Source: NORP309 sp045107085 (GTDB lineage: Bacteria; Pseudomonadota; Gammaproteobacteria; Xanthomonadales; Marinicellaceae). Taken from it: 17,044 nucleotides of DNA. Position numbers and translations under genes: made by a program. Location of the stretch: contig JBGCFT010000317.1 of the NCBI GenBank assembly GCA_045107085.1, positions 1 to 17,044 of the forward strand, written 5' to 3'. The notes below the pieces were generated by a model. That model did no database searches. It was not told where the DNA came from and saw nothing but the letters and a program-made list of their open reading frames with translations. Positions 1 through 7,978 of this stretch are shown here, piece by piece; position 1 is the first letter of the stretch, and the number at the start of each line of letters is the position of its first letter.

Positions 1-179
1 AACAAAAAAAGTACAATTGGCAAGGGCAAACTATTATTGATTGGGCAAAGCAGAATAGTGTACCTACAATTAAGGAATTAGATTATGGGCTTAATAGTTC
101 TCACTATAGAGATGGGATTCATTTGAATGAAAAGGGGCAGAAGAAATTAATAGAAGTTACACAGCAATTATTGTTTTAA
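1..179 (+). CDS. SGNH/GDSL hydrolase, C-terminal end (5' partial)
   Basis: The frame runs from base 3 to a TAA at 177-179 and gives about 58 residues; the rest lies outside the window. The readable end contains YRDGIHLNEKGQKKL, which is the C-terminal D-x-x-H block (catalytic Asp and His) of SGNH/GDSL esterases, followed by the usual final helix. Such enzymes in glycan loci remove or transfer acetyl groups on sugars, often alongside an MBOAT acyltransferase. A second, similar tail lies at 1163-1282. It cannot be judged from here whether the complete gene is intact, because no catalytic Ser block is visible. Family call is firm for the motif; substrate is unknown. Confidence 0.6.
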   Translation, partial: QKKYNWQGQTIIDWAKQNSVPTIKELDYGLNSSHYRDGIHLNEKGQKKLIEVTQQLLF

Positions 180-225
180 GTTGAAGTGACATATTTTGGC
201 CAAGCAGAAATTTATATTTTGTAAA

Positions 226-751
226 ATGATTAAATCAAACATTGTTTTATTGGCAGTAATACTATTGCAACTAGTTCTTTTTATATAGAAGTCATAAGAA
301 TGATCAGAAACTTGATTTACAGAATCTGTTAATTTATAATTTTTATGAAAATTCTTCAGAATTCGATAGTGAAGTAAAAATCTATAAAGACCAGACAACA
401 ACTTTTTGGTCCGATCGAAGTTATACTAATGAGACTGTGCTTAATGAGTTGATTGGCTTTGGTTGTGTTGCTTTGCCAAGAAATTTTAAGGGGCAATTAA
501 TTGTAGAATGTAAAAAGAGCACGACTGTTTATTGTTTAGCAAATGAGCATGAATACATTAATCTTGAAGGTTGGGAATATGTATAGCCCATAATGGTATT
601 TGATGCCTATGCCCCTCGATCCATGACGGCACTATTTAAAAGAACGATTGAGAAGGGAATATTTATTTTAAACTATCATAATTTGAGACCAAGTACGCCA
701 TTTTATTTTAAAGTTGAAGATCTTAAATTTAGGACAAAAGATGCTATTTAG
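226..751 (+). pseudogene. Broken gene for an unrecognised membrane-anchored or secreted protein
   Basis: An ATG at 226 opens a frame of about 20 residues (MIKSNIVLLAVILLQLVLFI) that looks like a signal peptide or N-terminal membrane anchor and stops at 286-288. Near the T5 run at 278-282 the reading passes to the next frame, which continues as protein-like sequence to a TAG at 584-586. The same frame continues beyond that TAG for another 54 codons to a stop at 749-751. The simplest reading is one gene of roughly 175 codons carrying a frameshift and a nonsense codon. No family was recognised. It sits between two SGNH hydrolase tails, so its decay is probably part of the same rearranged stretch. 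Confidence 0.5.
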
Positions 752-991
752 AATCATTATCAATTTTGACGCTACTGAATTTCAAGAACGTGCTGTAAAC
801 GCCAGCATCATGTACTATGAAAAATTCTATCCCAAGGTTAAAACCGAAGTTCAAAAAAAACCAATAGCTTCTACCATTTCTACAGGTGCCTGACTAAGCT
901 TTTCATTTTTAACACCAGAGCCGATTATGATCTATTAATCAGCTGTAAACTGGCCTGTATAAAAATCAAAAGCCCAGATGATTCAGAGTAA
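741..991 (+). pseudogene. Possible remnant, unrecognised, two joined frames
   Basis: An ATG at 741 opens 50 codons to a TGA at 891-893 (begins MLFRIIINFDATEFQERAV). Around the end of that frame a second frame takes over (LTKLFIFNTRADYDLLIS and on) and stops at 989-991. Both halves read like ordinary protein, which would fit a short gene with one frameshift near 885-895, but neither half was recognised. In DNA this AT-rich, chance frames of this size are possible. The start overlaps the end of the preceding broken gene. Bases 992-1162 hold no supportable feature. Confidence 0.25.
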
Positions 992-1162
992 GAGTATGTT
1001 TTTTTATTTCTACTCTCAATTGAACTAGGTGGGGCTTTAAGGACTTCATTTATATTCATAGACATACTATTGATTTAAATTTAAGCACTTGCATGGTGTT
1101 TAACTTAGACCATTAAATTTAGTAATTATATTGAGTTCTAAAACAGTTTGTTAAAATGTTAA

Positions 1163-1282
1163 TTTATTTTAGGATTAGAGCAAGAGTGTATGCCAGCTAA
1201 TTACAGAGATGGGATACATATTAATGAAAGTGGGCAGAGAAAGTTGTTAGAGGTGCTGAGGGAGTGGGTTGGTGATTTGTGA
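1163..1282 (+). pseudogene. Second SGNH hydrolase C-terminal remnant
   Basis: In one frame ending at TGA 1280-1282 the translation contains NYRDGIHINESGQRKLLEVL, nearly the same as the SGNH hydrolase tail at 1-179 (YRDGIHLNEKGQKKLIEV). It carries the D-x-x-H motif and final helix only. An in-frame stop at 1160-1162 closes the frame upstream and there is no Ser or Gly block, so this is not a functional gene. The two tails are also alike at nucleotide level across the motif. This suggests a former tandem duplication, or replacement of the region between the copies. It ends about 160 bases before the glycosyltransferase operon. Confidence 0.65.
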
Positions 1283-1344
1283 GGATTAGGTAAGATTAAA
1301 GTTAAAGCTATATTTGAAGGAAATAATATGGTTTTAAGGTTTAA

Positions 1345-1377
1345 TTGATTACTTTATTATTTAATTTATTAGATTTG
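1345..1377 (+). promoter_or_regulatory. Probable Bacteroidota-type promoter for the 1441-5004 operon
   Basis: TAGATTTG at 1370-1377 is an exact match to the -7 consensus TAnnTTTG. A TTG at 1345-1347 lies 22 bases upstream and could serve as the -33 element. Transcription would begin around 1384, leaving a leader of roughly 57 bases before the ATG at 1441. Confidence 0.5.
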
Positions 1378-1440
1378 TTCTTAGTGTGCTTGGCAAGACG
1401 GTTATGACTGTCCTTTCTGATTTCGTCAGTTAAAAAAATA

Positions 1441-2361
1441 ATGAAAATATCTGTAGTAGTTCCGGTGTATTATGGTGCCATTTTAGTTGATGAACTGGTT
1501 GATAGACTTGATGCGTCTATTGCTGGAATAGTCGAGGTTTATGAAATTATTTTAGTAGAGGACGGCAGTCCGGATCAATCATGGGAGGCCATAAAAAAAG
1601 CTTGTGCGAATAACAAGCATGTCAAAGGCATTAAACTAAGTAAAAATTTTGGGCAACATTACGCTATTACAGCGGGCTTGCAAATCGCAACTGGAGACTG
1701 GGTGGTTGTAATGGATTGCGATTTACAAGATCAACCTGAGGAAATCCCAAAATTATATGCGAAGGCACAGGAAGGTTATGATATTGTTTTTGCAAAGCGA
1801 GTAGTTCGCCAAGACCGATTTTTAAAAAAATTAAGTTCTCTTCTCTTTTATAAAGTTTTCGGCTATTTGACTGGTACAGAGCAAGATGCTACTGTTTCCA
1901 ACTTTGGCATTTACAGTGAGCAAGCCATTGAAGCAGTCCTTAGTATGAAAGACCATATTCGGTATTTTCCTACCATGATTCAATGGGTTGGATTTCAAAC
2001 AAGCAAAGTTGAAGTAGAACACAGTTCCAGGGGAGAGGGAAAGTCATCTTATTCATGGGGAAGGCTCCTTATGTTGGCAAGCGACAATATCATTGCGTTT
2101 TCCGATAAACCACTAAGGTTAACAGTCAAACTTGGTTTCGCCATGGCGGCCATCTCTTTCGTGGTGGGAATTATTTACTTGGTGCAGTACTTTTTAGGGG
2201 CTATTACCGTCATGGGGTTTACAAGCATTATTATTACCATTTCATTTTTGTCAGGATTAATTATCATGATACTTGGCATCATTGGTTTATACCTGGGTAA
2301 AGCCTACGAGCAAACCAAGGGCCGACCCAACTTTATCATCCACAAAAAAATAAACTTATGA
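1441..2361 (+). CDS. GT2 glycosyltransferase, polyprenyl-phosphate sugar transferase type (ArnC/GtrB/DPM1-like)
   Basis: A 306-residue protein with an N-terminal GT-A domain and a C-terminal membrane part. EDGSPD (about 40-45) and DCDLQDQPEEIP (about 92-103) are the nucleotide-sugar and metal-binding motifs seen in DPM1, ArnC and GtrB enzymes. Two hydrophobic segments follow at about 229-253 and 262-288, then a short basic tail. Family members move a sugar from a nucleotide donor onto undecaprenyl or dolichyl phosphate at the cytoplasmic face. It is the first gene of an operon; its stop overlaps the next start by 4 bases (ATGA). The ATG at 1441 follows an A-rich leader typical of the phylum. 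The sugar is not known; being coupled to wecD and wecE makes Fuc4NAc a candidate, but this is inference. Confidence 0.88.
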   Translation: MKISVVVPVYYGAILVDELVDRLDASIAGIVEVYEIILVEDGSPDQSWEAIKKACANNKHVKGIKLSKNFGQHYAITAGLQIATGDWVVVMDCDLQDQPEEIPKLYAKAQEGYDIVFAKRVVRQDRFLKKLSSLLFYKVFGYLTGTEQDATVSNFGIYSEQAIEAVLSMKDHIRYFPTMIQWVGFQTSKVEVEHSSRGEGKSSYSWGRLLMLASDNIIAFSDKPLRLTVKLGFAMAAISFVVGIIYLVQYFLGAITVMGFTSIIITISFLSGLIIMILGIIGLYLGKAYEQTKGRPNFIIHKKINL

Positions 2362-3023
2362 AAATTGTTGAAGCTCAAAAGTTAGCTTGGGATTCTGCGT
2401 TTTTTGAAAAAGAAGTAGGCTTTGCTACTGTGAGATGTAAAAATTTTGAGATATCAAACAAGTCTCAGTTTGAACTAATTTATCTTTTTTCTGACATTAA
2501 ACTAGAAGATAAGGCTCTACCATTGTGTATTGACGAAAAGGTAGTTTTTAGTAAAATAGCTGAAAAAGAGAGCACAAATGCTTCAAGTATCGAAATATAT
2601 GACGGTCCACTTAGTCAAGACTTGATTAATTTATCAATTGAAAGTGGGATTTATTCCAGGTTCAAGAGAGATCCTAAATTAGAACCTTATTTTGAGAGGC
2701 TTTATGGACTGTGGATAAAAAATAGTGTTCAAGGAGAGTTCGCAGATTATGTGTTGGTAGCCAAACATCAAAATGCCATCACAGGTTTATTGACTTTAAA
2801 GCTTAGAGAAAATTTTTATGACATTGGTTTAGTGGCTGTTTCTAATGCTTACAGAGGAAGAGGTATTGCCAAAGCATTGCTTAGTAAGGCAGAAAAGGTA
2901 GTTGGCTATCAGCAAGAGATCAGAGTTGCAACACAGCTTAGTAATGAAGCAGCCTGTAATCTTTATCGAAGTGCTGGATATGGCCAAAAAACAATCACTT
3001 ATATTTATCATTTATGGCAATAA
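2358..3023 (+). CDS. wecD: dTDP-4-amino-4,6-dideoxygalactose N-acetyltransferase (WecD/RffC-like GNAT)
   Basis: A 221-residue GNAT enzyme, about the length of E. coli WecD. The N-terminus (LAWDSAFFEKEVGF, 9-22) matches the family's opening. The segment GIYSRFKRDP (97-106), then FERLYGLWIKNSVQGEF (112-128), is also characteristic. The acetyl-CoA loop is RGRGIA (166-171), and VATQLSNEAACNLYRSAGY (190-208) carries the Tyr (203) that aligns with the proposed catalytic Tyr of WecD. The reaction would be acetyl-CoA plus dTDP-Fuc4N to dTDP-Fuc4NAc in the cytoplasm. It overlaps the upstream GT2 by 4 bases and the downstream aminotransferase by 10, so the three are probably translationally coupled. 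Assignment rests on recalled family features plus the wecE neighbour; another 4-aminosugar acceptor is possible. Confidence 0.78.
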   Translation: MKIVEAQKLAWDSAFFEKEVGFATVRCKNFEISNKSQFELIYLFSDIKLEDKALPLCIDEKVVFSKIAEKESTNASSIEIYDGPLSQDLINLSIESGIYSRFKRDPKLEPYFERLYGLWIKNSVQGEFADYVLVAKHQNAITGLLTLKLRENFYDIGLVAVSNAYRGRGIAKALLSKAEKVVGYQQEIRVATQLSNEAACNLYRSAGYGQKTITYIYHLWQ

Positions 3024-4141
3024 TTCCTTTCAACAAACCGTTTTTAACCGGAAAAGAAACACATTATATAAATGATGCCGTTAATTCTGGCAAAATTTCT
3101 GGCAACGGAAAATACACGCAGTTATGCCAAGCATTTTTTGAAGAGCGTTATGGGTTTAAAAAATGTTTACTAACCACATCATGCACGGATGCTTTAGAAA
3201 TGGCTGCTATCTTGTTGGAATTAGAGCCGAAAGACGAGGTAATTATGCCATCCTACACATTTGTGTCTACACCAAATGCCTTTGTGCTAAGAGGGGCTAA
3301 AATTGTATTTGCAGATAGTATGGTTTCTAATCCAAATATTGATCCTGCAAAAATTGAAGCTTTAATTACGCCACGAACCAAAGCCATTGTCGTGGTGCAT
3401 TATGCTGGCTTTGCGTGCGACATGGATGAAATAATGCGTATTGCGGCAAAACACAGTTTGTTTGTGGTGGAAGATGCTGCACAGGCCATTGATAATTTTT
3501 ATAAAGAGAGGCCCCTCGGTAGTATCGGCCATTTGGCCAGTTTTTCTTTTCATGAAACTAAAAATATCATTAGCGGAGAAGGAGGTATGTTAGCCATAAA
3601 TGATGAGCAATTTATTAAAAGGGCTGAAATTATTTGGGAAAAAGGAACGAATAGGTCTGCTTTTTTTAGAGGAGAGATAGATAAGTATGGTTGGGTGGAC
3701 ATAGGGTCGTCTTTTTTGCCCTCTGAGGTAATTTCTGCTTTCCTCTATGCGCAATTGGAGAACTTAGACCAAATTCAAACTAATAGAAAACAGGTCTGGA
3801 ATGCCTATTATACCGCATTTTCTAAAAATGAGCATATGCAAAATATGTTACCTGTACTCCCAGATTTTTCCACAAATAATGCACATATGTTTTATTTGAA
3901 TTGCCATAGTGCAGAGCAAAGAATACAGCTAATAGATGGCCTAAAAGCTGAAAATATTTTGGCCGTTTTTCATTATTTGTCATTACATAAAAGTCCCTAC
4001 TATCAGAAAAAACATGATGGGAGGGTACTATCTGAATGCGACCGATATGCTGATTGTTTGGTCAGGCTGCCTTTGTACTATGATTTGAATAAAAGTGAGC
4101 AGGAACGTATCATTAAGACCGTGATTGATTTGGCAAACTAA
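3014..4141 (+). CDS. wecE: dTDP-4-amino-4,6-dideoxygalactose transaminase (WecE/RffA)
   Basis: A 375-residue DegT/DnrJ/EryC1 aminotransferase, full length for WecE. It keeps the WecE-type blocks: SGKISGNGKYT (25-35), IMPSYTFVSTPNAFVLRGAK (77-96), VEDAAQA (152-158) with the PLP-contacting Asp, and FSFHETKNI (177-185) with Lys183 as the Schiff-base lysine. EKGTNRSAFFRG and DKYGWVDIGSS follow, both distinctive of this subfamily. It transfers an amino group from glutamate to dTDP-4-keto-6-deoxyglucose to give dTDP-Fuc4N, the substrate of the acetyltransferase just upstream. The ATG at 3014 lies inside the wecD end (10-base overlap). The RmlA and RmlB enzymes that would make the precursor are not in the window. 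Confidence 0.9.
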   Translation: MAIIPFNKPFLTGKETHYINDAVNSGKISGNGKYTQLCQAFFEERYGFKKCLLTTSCTDALEMAAILLELEPKDEVIMPSYTFVSTPNAFVLRGAKIVFADSMVSNPNIDPAKIEALITPRTKAIVVVHYAGFACDMDEIMRIAAKHSLFVVEDAAQAIDNFYKERPLGSIGHLASFSFHETKNIISGEGGMLAINDEQFIKRAEIIWEKGTNRSAFFRGEIDKYGWVDIGSSFLPSEVISAFLYAQLENLDQIQTNRKQVWNAYYTAFSKNEHMQNMLPVLPDFSTNNAHMFYLNCHSAEQRIQLIDGLKAENILAVFHYLSLHKSPYYQKKHDGRVLSECDRYADCLVRLPLYYDLNKSEQERIIKTVIDLAN

Positions 4142-4170
4142 ATGATTTTGCCCAACATAAAAAAGAGTAA

Positions 4171-5004
4171 ATGAACTTTGAAAAAATAGCACACAACATT
4201 AGTAAAGCTGAAAACGGTATATACTATTCAAAAGCTGCTTCGAGTATCTCATACCCAGAGGTAGGAAATGAAAATTATATGCAAATTGAGCAAGATAGTT
4301 TCTGGTTTAATCATAGAAATGATGTCATTGCAAAGAGTGCTTTAAAGCACAGCGCTGCAAAGGTATTTTTCGATATAGGCGGAGGAAATGGCTTTGTAGC
4401 AAAAAGACTGCAAGATGAAGGAATAGAAACTGTACTGATTGAACCAGGTAAAGCTGGTGCCATGAATGCTCGTAAAAGAGGGATTGAGAATGTCCTTTGC
4501 TCTACGATTGAAGATGCTGAATTTGAGCATGACACCCTTGATTCTGTTGGTTTGTTTGATGTTGTAGAGCACATAGAAGATGATACCTCATTCTTAAAGA
4601 ATATCAATAAATACCTGAAGGATGATGGGTATATTTATATTACTGTGCCTGCTTTTAATTTTTTGTGGTCCAATGAAGATAAAGATGCGGGGCACTACAG
4701 AAGGTATTCAACTACTCAGCTAAATGAATTATTGGAAAATTGCGGGTTTAGCATTGTGCACTCTACCTATATATTTTCAATTTTACCAATTCCAGTTTTT
4801 TTCTTCAGATCACTGCCAAGTAGGCTAGGATTTAATAAAAAATCCAATGAATTAGTAAAGCATCAGAAAGAGCACCAGCAAAAAAAAGGTATACTAAATA
4901 ATATGCTCCAAACAATTTGGAAATGGGAATTATCAAGACTTGAGAGGTATAAAAAAATACCAGTGGGTGGAAGCTGCTTTGTGATTGCAAAAAAAGTAAG
5001 TTAA
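4171..5004 (+). CDS. Class I SAM-dependent methyltransferase
   Basis: A 277-residue protein with a Rossmann-type methyltransferase core. Motif I is FFDIGGGNG (66-74), the acidic ribose-binding residue lies in LIEPG (89-93), and FDVVEHIEDD (129-138) is the motif IV region of the UbiG-like methyltransferase_11/23 group. A C-terminal extension (about 195-277) contains a hydrophobic stretch (about 195-212) and a Lys/Gln-rich stretch. The N-terminus (YPEVGNENYMQIEQDSFWFN) resembles a group common in Bacteroidota glycan clusters. It lies 29 bases after wecE and ends the operon. The acceptor could be a sugar hydroxyl or a nucleotide sugar; the sequence does not decide. Confidence 0.8.
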   Translation: MNFEKIAHNISKAENGIYYSKAASSISYPEVGNENYMQIEQDSFWFNHRNDVIAKSALKHSAAKVFFDIGGGNGFVAKRLQDEGIETVLIEPGKAGAMNARKRGIENVLCSTIEDAEFEHDTLDSVGLFDVVEHIEDDTSFLKNINKYLKDDGYIYITVPAFNFLWSNEDKDAGHYRRYSTTQLNELLENCGFSIVHSTYIFSILPIPVFFFRSLPSRLGFNKKSNELVKHQKEHQQKKGILNNMLQTIWKWELSRLERYKKIPVGGSCFVIAKKVS

Positions 5005-5187
5005 AAAAGCTTTTTTTGGCAGGTAGGAATATATTTTGCCTAATCAAGTAAAAAAATAGCAAAGAAGGTACTCCAGTAATCAGTTTGGTAAGATTCTTTG
5101 TATTGCGTGCCTGCATTTAGTTTGATCTGGCGTAAAATAAGACGGCTATTTGTAAAAAGAAACTAATAATTTACAACCATAAATTAG

Positions 5188-5195
5188 TAATTTTG
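5188..5195 (+). promoter_or_regulatory. -7 box (TAnnTTTG) before the GT-C gene
   Basis: TAATTTTG matches the Bacteroidota -7 consensus exactly. No good -33 TTG is seen at the usual spacing. It lies only 11 bases before the ATG at 5207, so the transcript would have a very short leader or none. An imperfect inverted repeat (ACTAAT at 5162-5167 with TTT nearby, and AAATTAGT at 5181-5188) overlaps its upstream side. This box is weaker evidence than the one at 1370. Confidence 0.35.
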
Positions 5196-5206
5196 ACATA
5201 AAGACA

Positions 5207-6637
5207 ATGAAGCATTTTTTTTCAAATATTTTTAATTTAGATCGTATCTTGCTCTTGGGCATATGTATAATGATCTGCTTGATAGGATATGCATCCTACA
5301 ACTTTTTTGAATATCCATTTTACGATAATGACGCCGGATATTATTTAGGGATAATTAGAGAACTTAATGAAGGCAAGGTATTTTTTAAAGATATAGCTTC
5401 AGTTTATACGCCGCTTGCTATTTATTTGATGGGGATTCCAACTTTCCTTTTCGACTTCTCTGGACAATTGGGAGCCCTTATAGTCAATTATGTCTTTTTT
5501 ACTGGATCAACAATTATAATGTTTTTATTATTGAGCTCTTTTAAAAATAGCTTAAGGTCGTCTTTATTTTTAGCATTATTATTTTTTTCTTTATGCTTGT
5601 ACTACGACGGAGGCTATGTCATGTTGGAGCCGATATCGGTTTTTTTTCAATTATTAGCATTTTGGAGTTTCAACCGTTTTATTAGAACTGAGAAAAAAGC
5701 ATTCCTTCTAATAGTGGGACTAGCTGTCACCTTTAGTTTTTTAGCTAAACAGTACGGCCTTTTTATAATGGCGCCAATCGGTTTTGGTCTTTTATTTCTA
5801 GTTAGACAATCCCTTTACAATTATCTTGTTTTTGTAGTTGGTGTGATACTGCCACTATTGGTTTATTTTTTAGTTTTAAATACTGACATAAATACGTATC
5901 TTAATTATTTAATGGGAAACCAAATTTATAGAGAGACTGGAATGGGTACAAGCATGAATTACATCCCTTTTGGTTTGTCAGCATACAGATTAAAAGAAAT
6001 ATTACTACTAAATACGTATGTCTTAATAATTCCTCTGCTAATGTTAAAAAGTAAGGAACGCATAGTAAAACATGATTTGTATTTTTTTATTGCAGCTATC
6101 TCCTCTGTAAGTGTTTTGTACTTTGCTGACTTCAAGCATTATTTTCAGTACATTGTTCCGTTTTTTATTATATCATTTGGTTATTGCTTGGCAAAGACAA
6201 GCTTAAGCTTAAACCGACTAGTACTTGTTGTGTTGATCTTCTCCTCGTTGAAGCTTAGTATTGAAACTCGGAAACTTACTAAAGTACTTCAAATACGATA
6301 TAGTCAACAGCAAATAGAAGTTGTTGAATTTCATAAAGTTATATCATATGGTTCACAGGTTTTTTTAGATGGGGTTAATTATGCTCACTACTTTTTATGT
6401 GGTTATAAGTCAATTAATGAAGAAAAAATAGGATTCTTGTTTCCTGGTTTCCTATTTCCTGAAACCATAGTTAAATTAATGGATAAGAATAGCTACATTT
6501 TACTTAGTGAGAGAAACTTTGCTAATTATAATAATAATCTCTTGGATTACTTCGAAGTTCCTAAAAATTTCTCGATCGAAGCAAGAAATTATTACGCTCT
6601 AAAAAGAAATGACAAACCCTTTCTAATTGCAAAATAA
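5207..6637 (+). CDS. Multi-pass GT-C glycosyltransferase, PMT/ArnT-like (GT39/GT83 type)
   Basis: A 476-residue integral membrane protein with about ten hydrophobic segments, the first at about 14-30. Just after it comes YDNDAGYYLGIIRELNEG (39-56), then FKDIASVYTPL: an acidic motif in the first outer loop, R-x-L-x-x-G and a downstream P. This is the arrangement of PMT_2-type lipid-phosphate-sugar-dependent transferases. These act on the outer face of the inner membrane using polyprenyl-phosphate sugars, so the GT2 at 1441 could make its donor. The last hundred residues are less hydrophobic and probably periplasmic. It is transcribed alone, 202 bases after the methyltransferase. Bases 6638-6800 after it form a convergent gap in which no convincing terminator was found. 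Confidence 0.78.
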   Translation: MKHFFSNIFNLDRILLLGICIMICLIGYASYNFFEYPFYDNDAGYYLGIIRELNEGKVFFKDIASVYTPLAIYLMGIPTFLFDFSGQLGALIVNYVFFTGSTIIMFLLLSSFKNSLRSSLFLALLFFSLCLYYDGGYVMLEPISVFFQLLAFWSFNRFIRTEKKAFLLIVGLAVTFSFLAKQYGLFIMAPIGFGLLFLVRQSLYNYLVFVVGVILPLLVYFLVLNTDINTYLNYLMGNQIYRETGMGTSMNYIPFGLSAYRLKEILLLNTYVLIIPLLMLKSKERIVKHDLYFFIAAISSVSVLYFADFKHYFQYIVPFFIISFGYCLAKTSLSLNRLVLVVLIFSSLKLSIETRKLTKVLQIRYSQQQIEVVEFHKVISYGSQVFLDGVNYAHYFLCGYKSINEEKIGFLFPGFLFPETIVKLMDKNSYILLSERNFANYNNNLLDYFEVPKNFSIEARNYYALKRNDKPFLIAK

Positions 6638-6800
6638 GAAGTGTTTTCTCACAGTCAATAAGCTAGAAATTCTGGAAGCATAATTTTTTTTTGGATAAAT
6701 ACTAATATTTACCCCAAATCCAATGAATTTAGATTTCAGTGACAGTGTAGATAGTTTGGTAAAAATATGTTTTGATTTGCTGTGATTTTTTTGACTAAAG

Positions 6801-7957
6801 TTATTTTATAGCATCCGTTATTTTACTACTCATATTCAAAATCAATTTATCCCAAAGAAAGTCTGTTTCAATTTTTACAACAGAATTTAATTTCAGTTTT
6901 TGCAGTAAATGCTGTTCCATTTCAATAAAAGACAAGAGTGCATTTTTCAATTGTTCCGTTTTTAGTGGCGGTATTAATAAACCATTCGTTTCATCTACTA
7001 ACATTTCAACGGCCCCCACATCTTTAGCTATTACGGCTAAACCACGGGCCATCCCATCTAATATAACATTAGGCATGCCTTCGGCATGACTGGGGCAAAC
7101 TAATACATCCATTTGGTCTAAAACTTGACAGATGGCTTCTTTTGAGCGCAATTCGCCATGGTAAATAAACTTTGGCCCTTCAAGTTGTTTGGGAGGCGGC
7201 ATGGGACCAATTAAATGAAATTCAAAATTCAAATCATGGAGTAATTCCTGTAAAACGTGGTTAAGGTCGGCAATACCTTTCCTTTCTTCATCCCTCCCCA
7301 TAAACACAAATTTTCTCACCGTATTTTCGGTAATGTCTTCTTTGGGGCGAAGCCAGTCTTGGTTCAGACCAGATGTAAAATCAAGCACATTGGCTCTGCT
7401 AACCTTGAACTCCTTCAAAATTAAGTCGGTTATTTTGCCTCCGTAGGAAAAAATATAGTCAGCCTGTTCATTGTTCCACTTAGTTGGCTTCTGCAGCAGT
7501 TTCGATTCTAGTTTTTGTTTGAGCGAAGGCATCTCTTGGTGCATTTCGTAGCCATGAAATTTCACCCCAATTGGCGGTGTTTTCAGGCCTCTCTTTTTTT
7601 GCTCTAGGGTGCACCAGCCAGCATAACCTTTGGCATAAATAAAATCAAATGTCCTTACATCAATACTTTCATAAACAGCTTTGCTGTATTGATAGGGCTT
7701 TCGTAAAAAAAGACCAGAAATTTTGTCGGTTTATGGAAAATGCAAGGTAATAATTTCATGAAGTTTGGAATCACTTTAACCAAATAAGGCAGTATTCACT
7801 TCTTGGTCCGAGGGGAGTTTTTGATGATCTGCTACACAATGAACCAAAGTCACCTGAACGCCTGCCAAGTAAAGTATTTGGCCAAGTTGGCAGAATGTGG
7901 TTGCATGCCACCAGTAACAAATGGGGTAATGCCGTCTATAATAAGTAGTACTTTCAT
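6801..7957 (-). pseudogene. GT4-family glycosyltransferase pseudogene (frameshift plus two in-frame stops)
   Basis: The intact part (from about 7565 down to 6801) is the C-terminal GT-B half of a GT4 enzyme: FVFMGRDEERKGI, then CPSHAEGMPNVILDGMARGL (the E-x7-E-like donor site) and TNGLLIPP. The N-terminal half is present upstream but broken. An ATG at 7955-7957 starts MKVLLIIDGITPFVTGGMQP, the typical GT4 opening with its Gly-rich loop. Near 7865-7880 the frame shifts and continues as GVQVTLVHCVADHQKLPSDQ. Two TAA codons (complement of 7776-7778 and 7731-7733) interrupt this frame before it runs without a break into the intact part. The ancestral protein would be about 385 residues. A GTG at 7565 could still start the C-terminal half alone, but that would lack the acceptor domain. 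It follows the GT2 gene by 21 bases. Confidence 0.85.
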
Positions 7958-7978
7958 TTATAACAGATAATTTTTTAA

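Noticed and set aside
168..401. Minus-strand open frame of 77 codons at the left end
   Set aside because: It is antisense to the broken plus-strand gene and SGNH tail and its composition does not look like a protein.
986..1017. Short inverted repeat AGAGTA/TACTCT
   Set aside because: Six bases in AT-rich DNA with no gene context; expected by chance.
4311..4607. Open frames on the minus strand inside the methyltransferase gene
   Set aside because: The translations are Ser/Phe/Cys-rich and lie fully antisense to a well-supported gene; no motif or start signal was seen.
5003..5017. A-T hairpin (A6GCT7) at the end of the methyltransferase gene as a terminator
   Set aside because: The stem is pure A-T apart from the central GC and has almost no loop; too weak to call.
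6693..6713. Small hairpin with TAAATA/TATTTA stem in the convergent gap as a bidirectional terminator
   Set aside because: The adjacent T-run lies upstream on the plus strand and reads as A on the minus strand, so it is wrongly placed for both directions.
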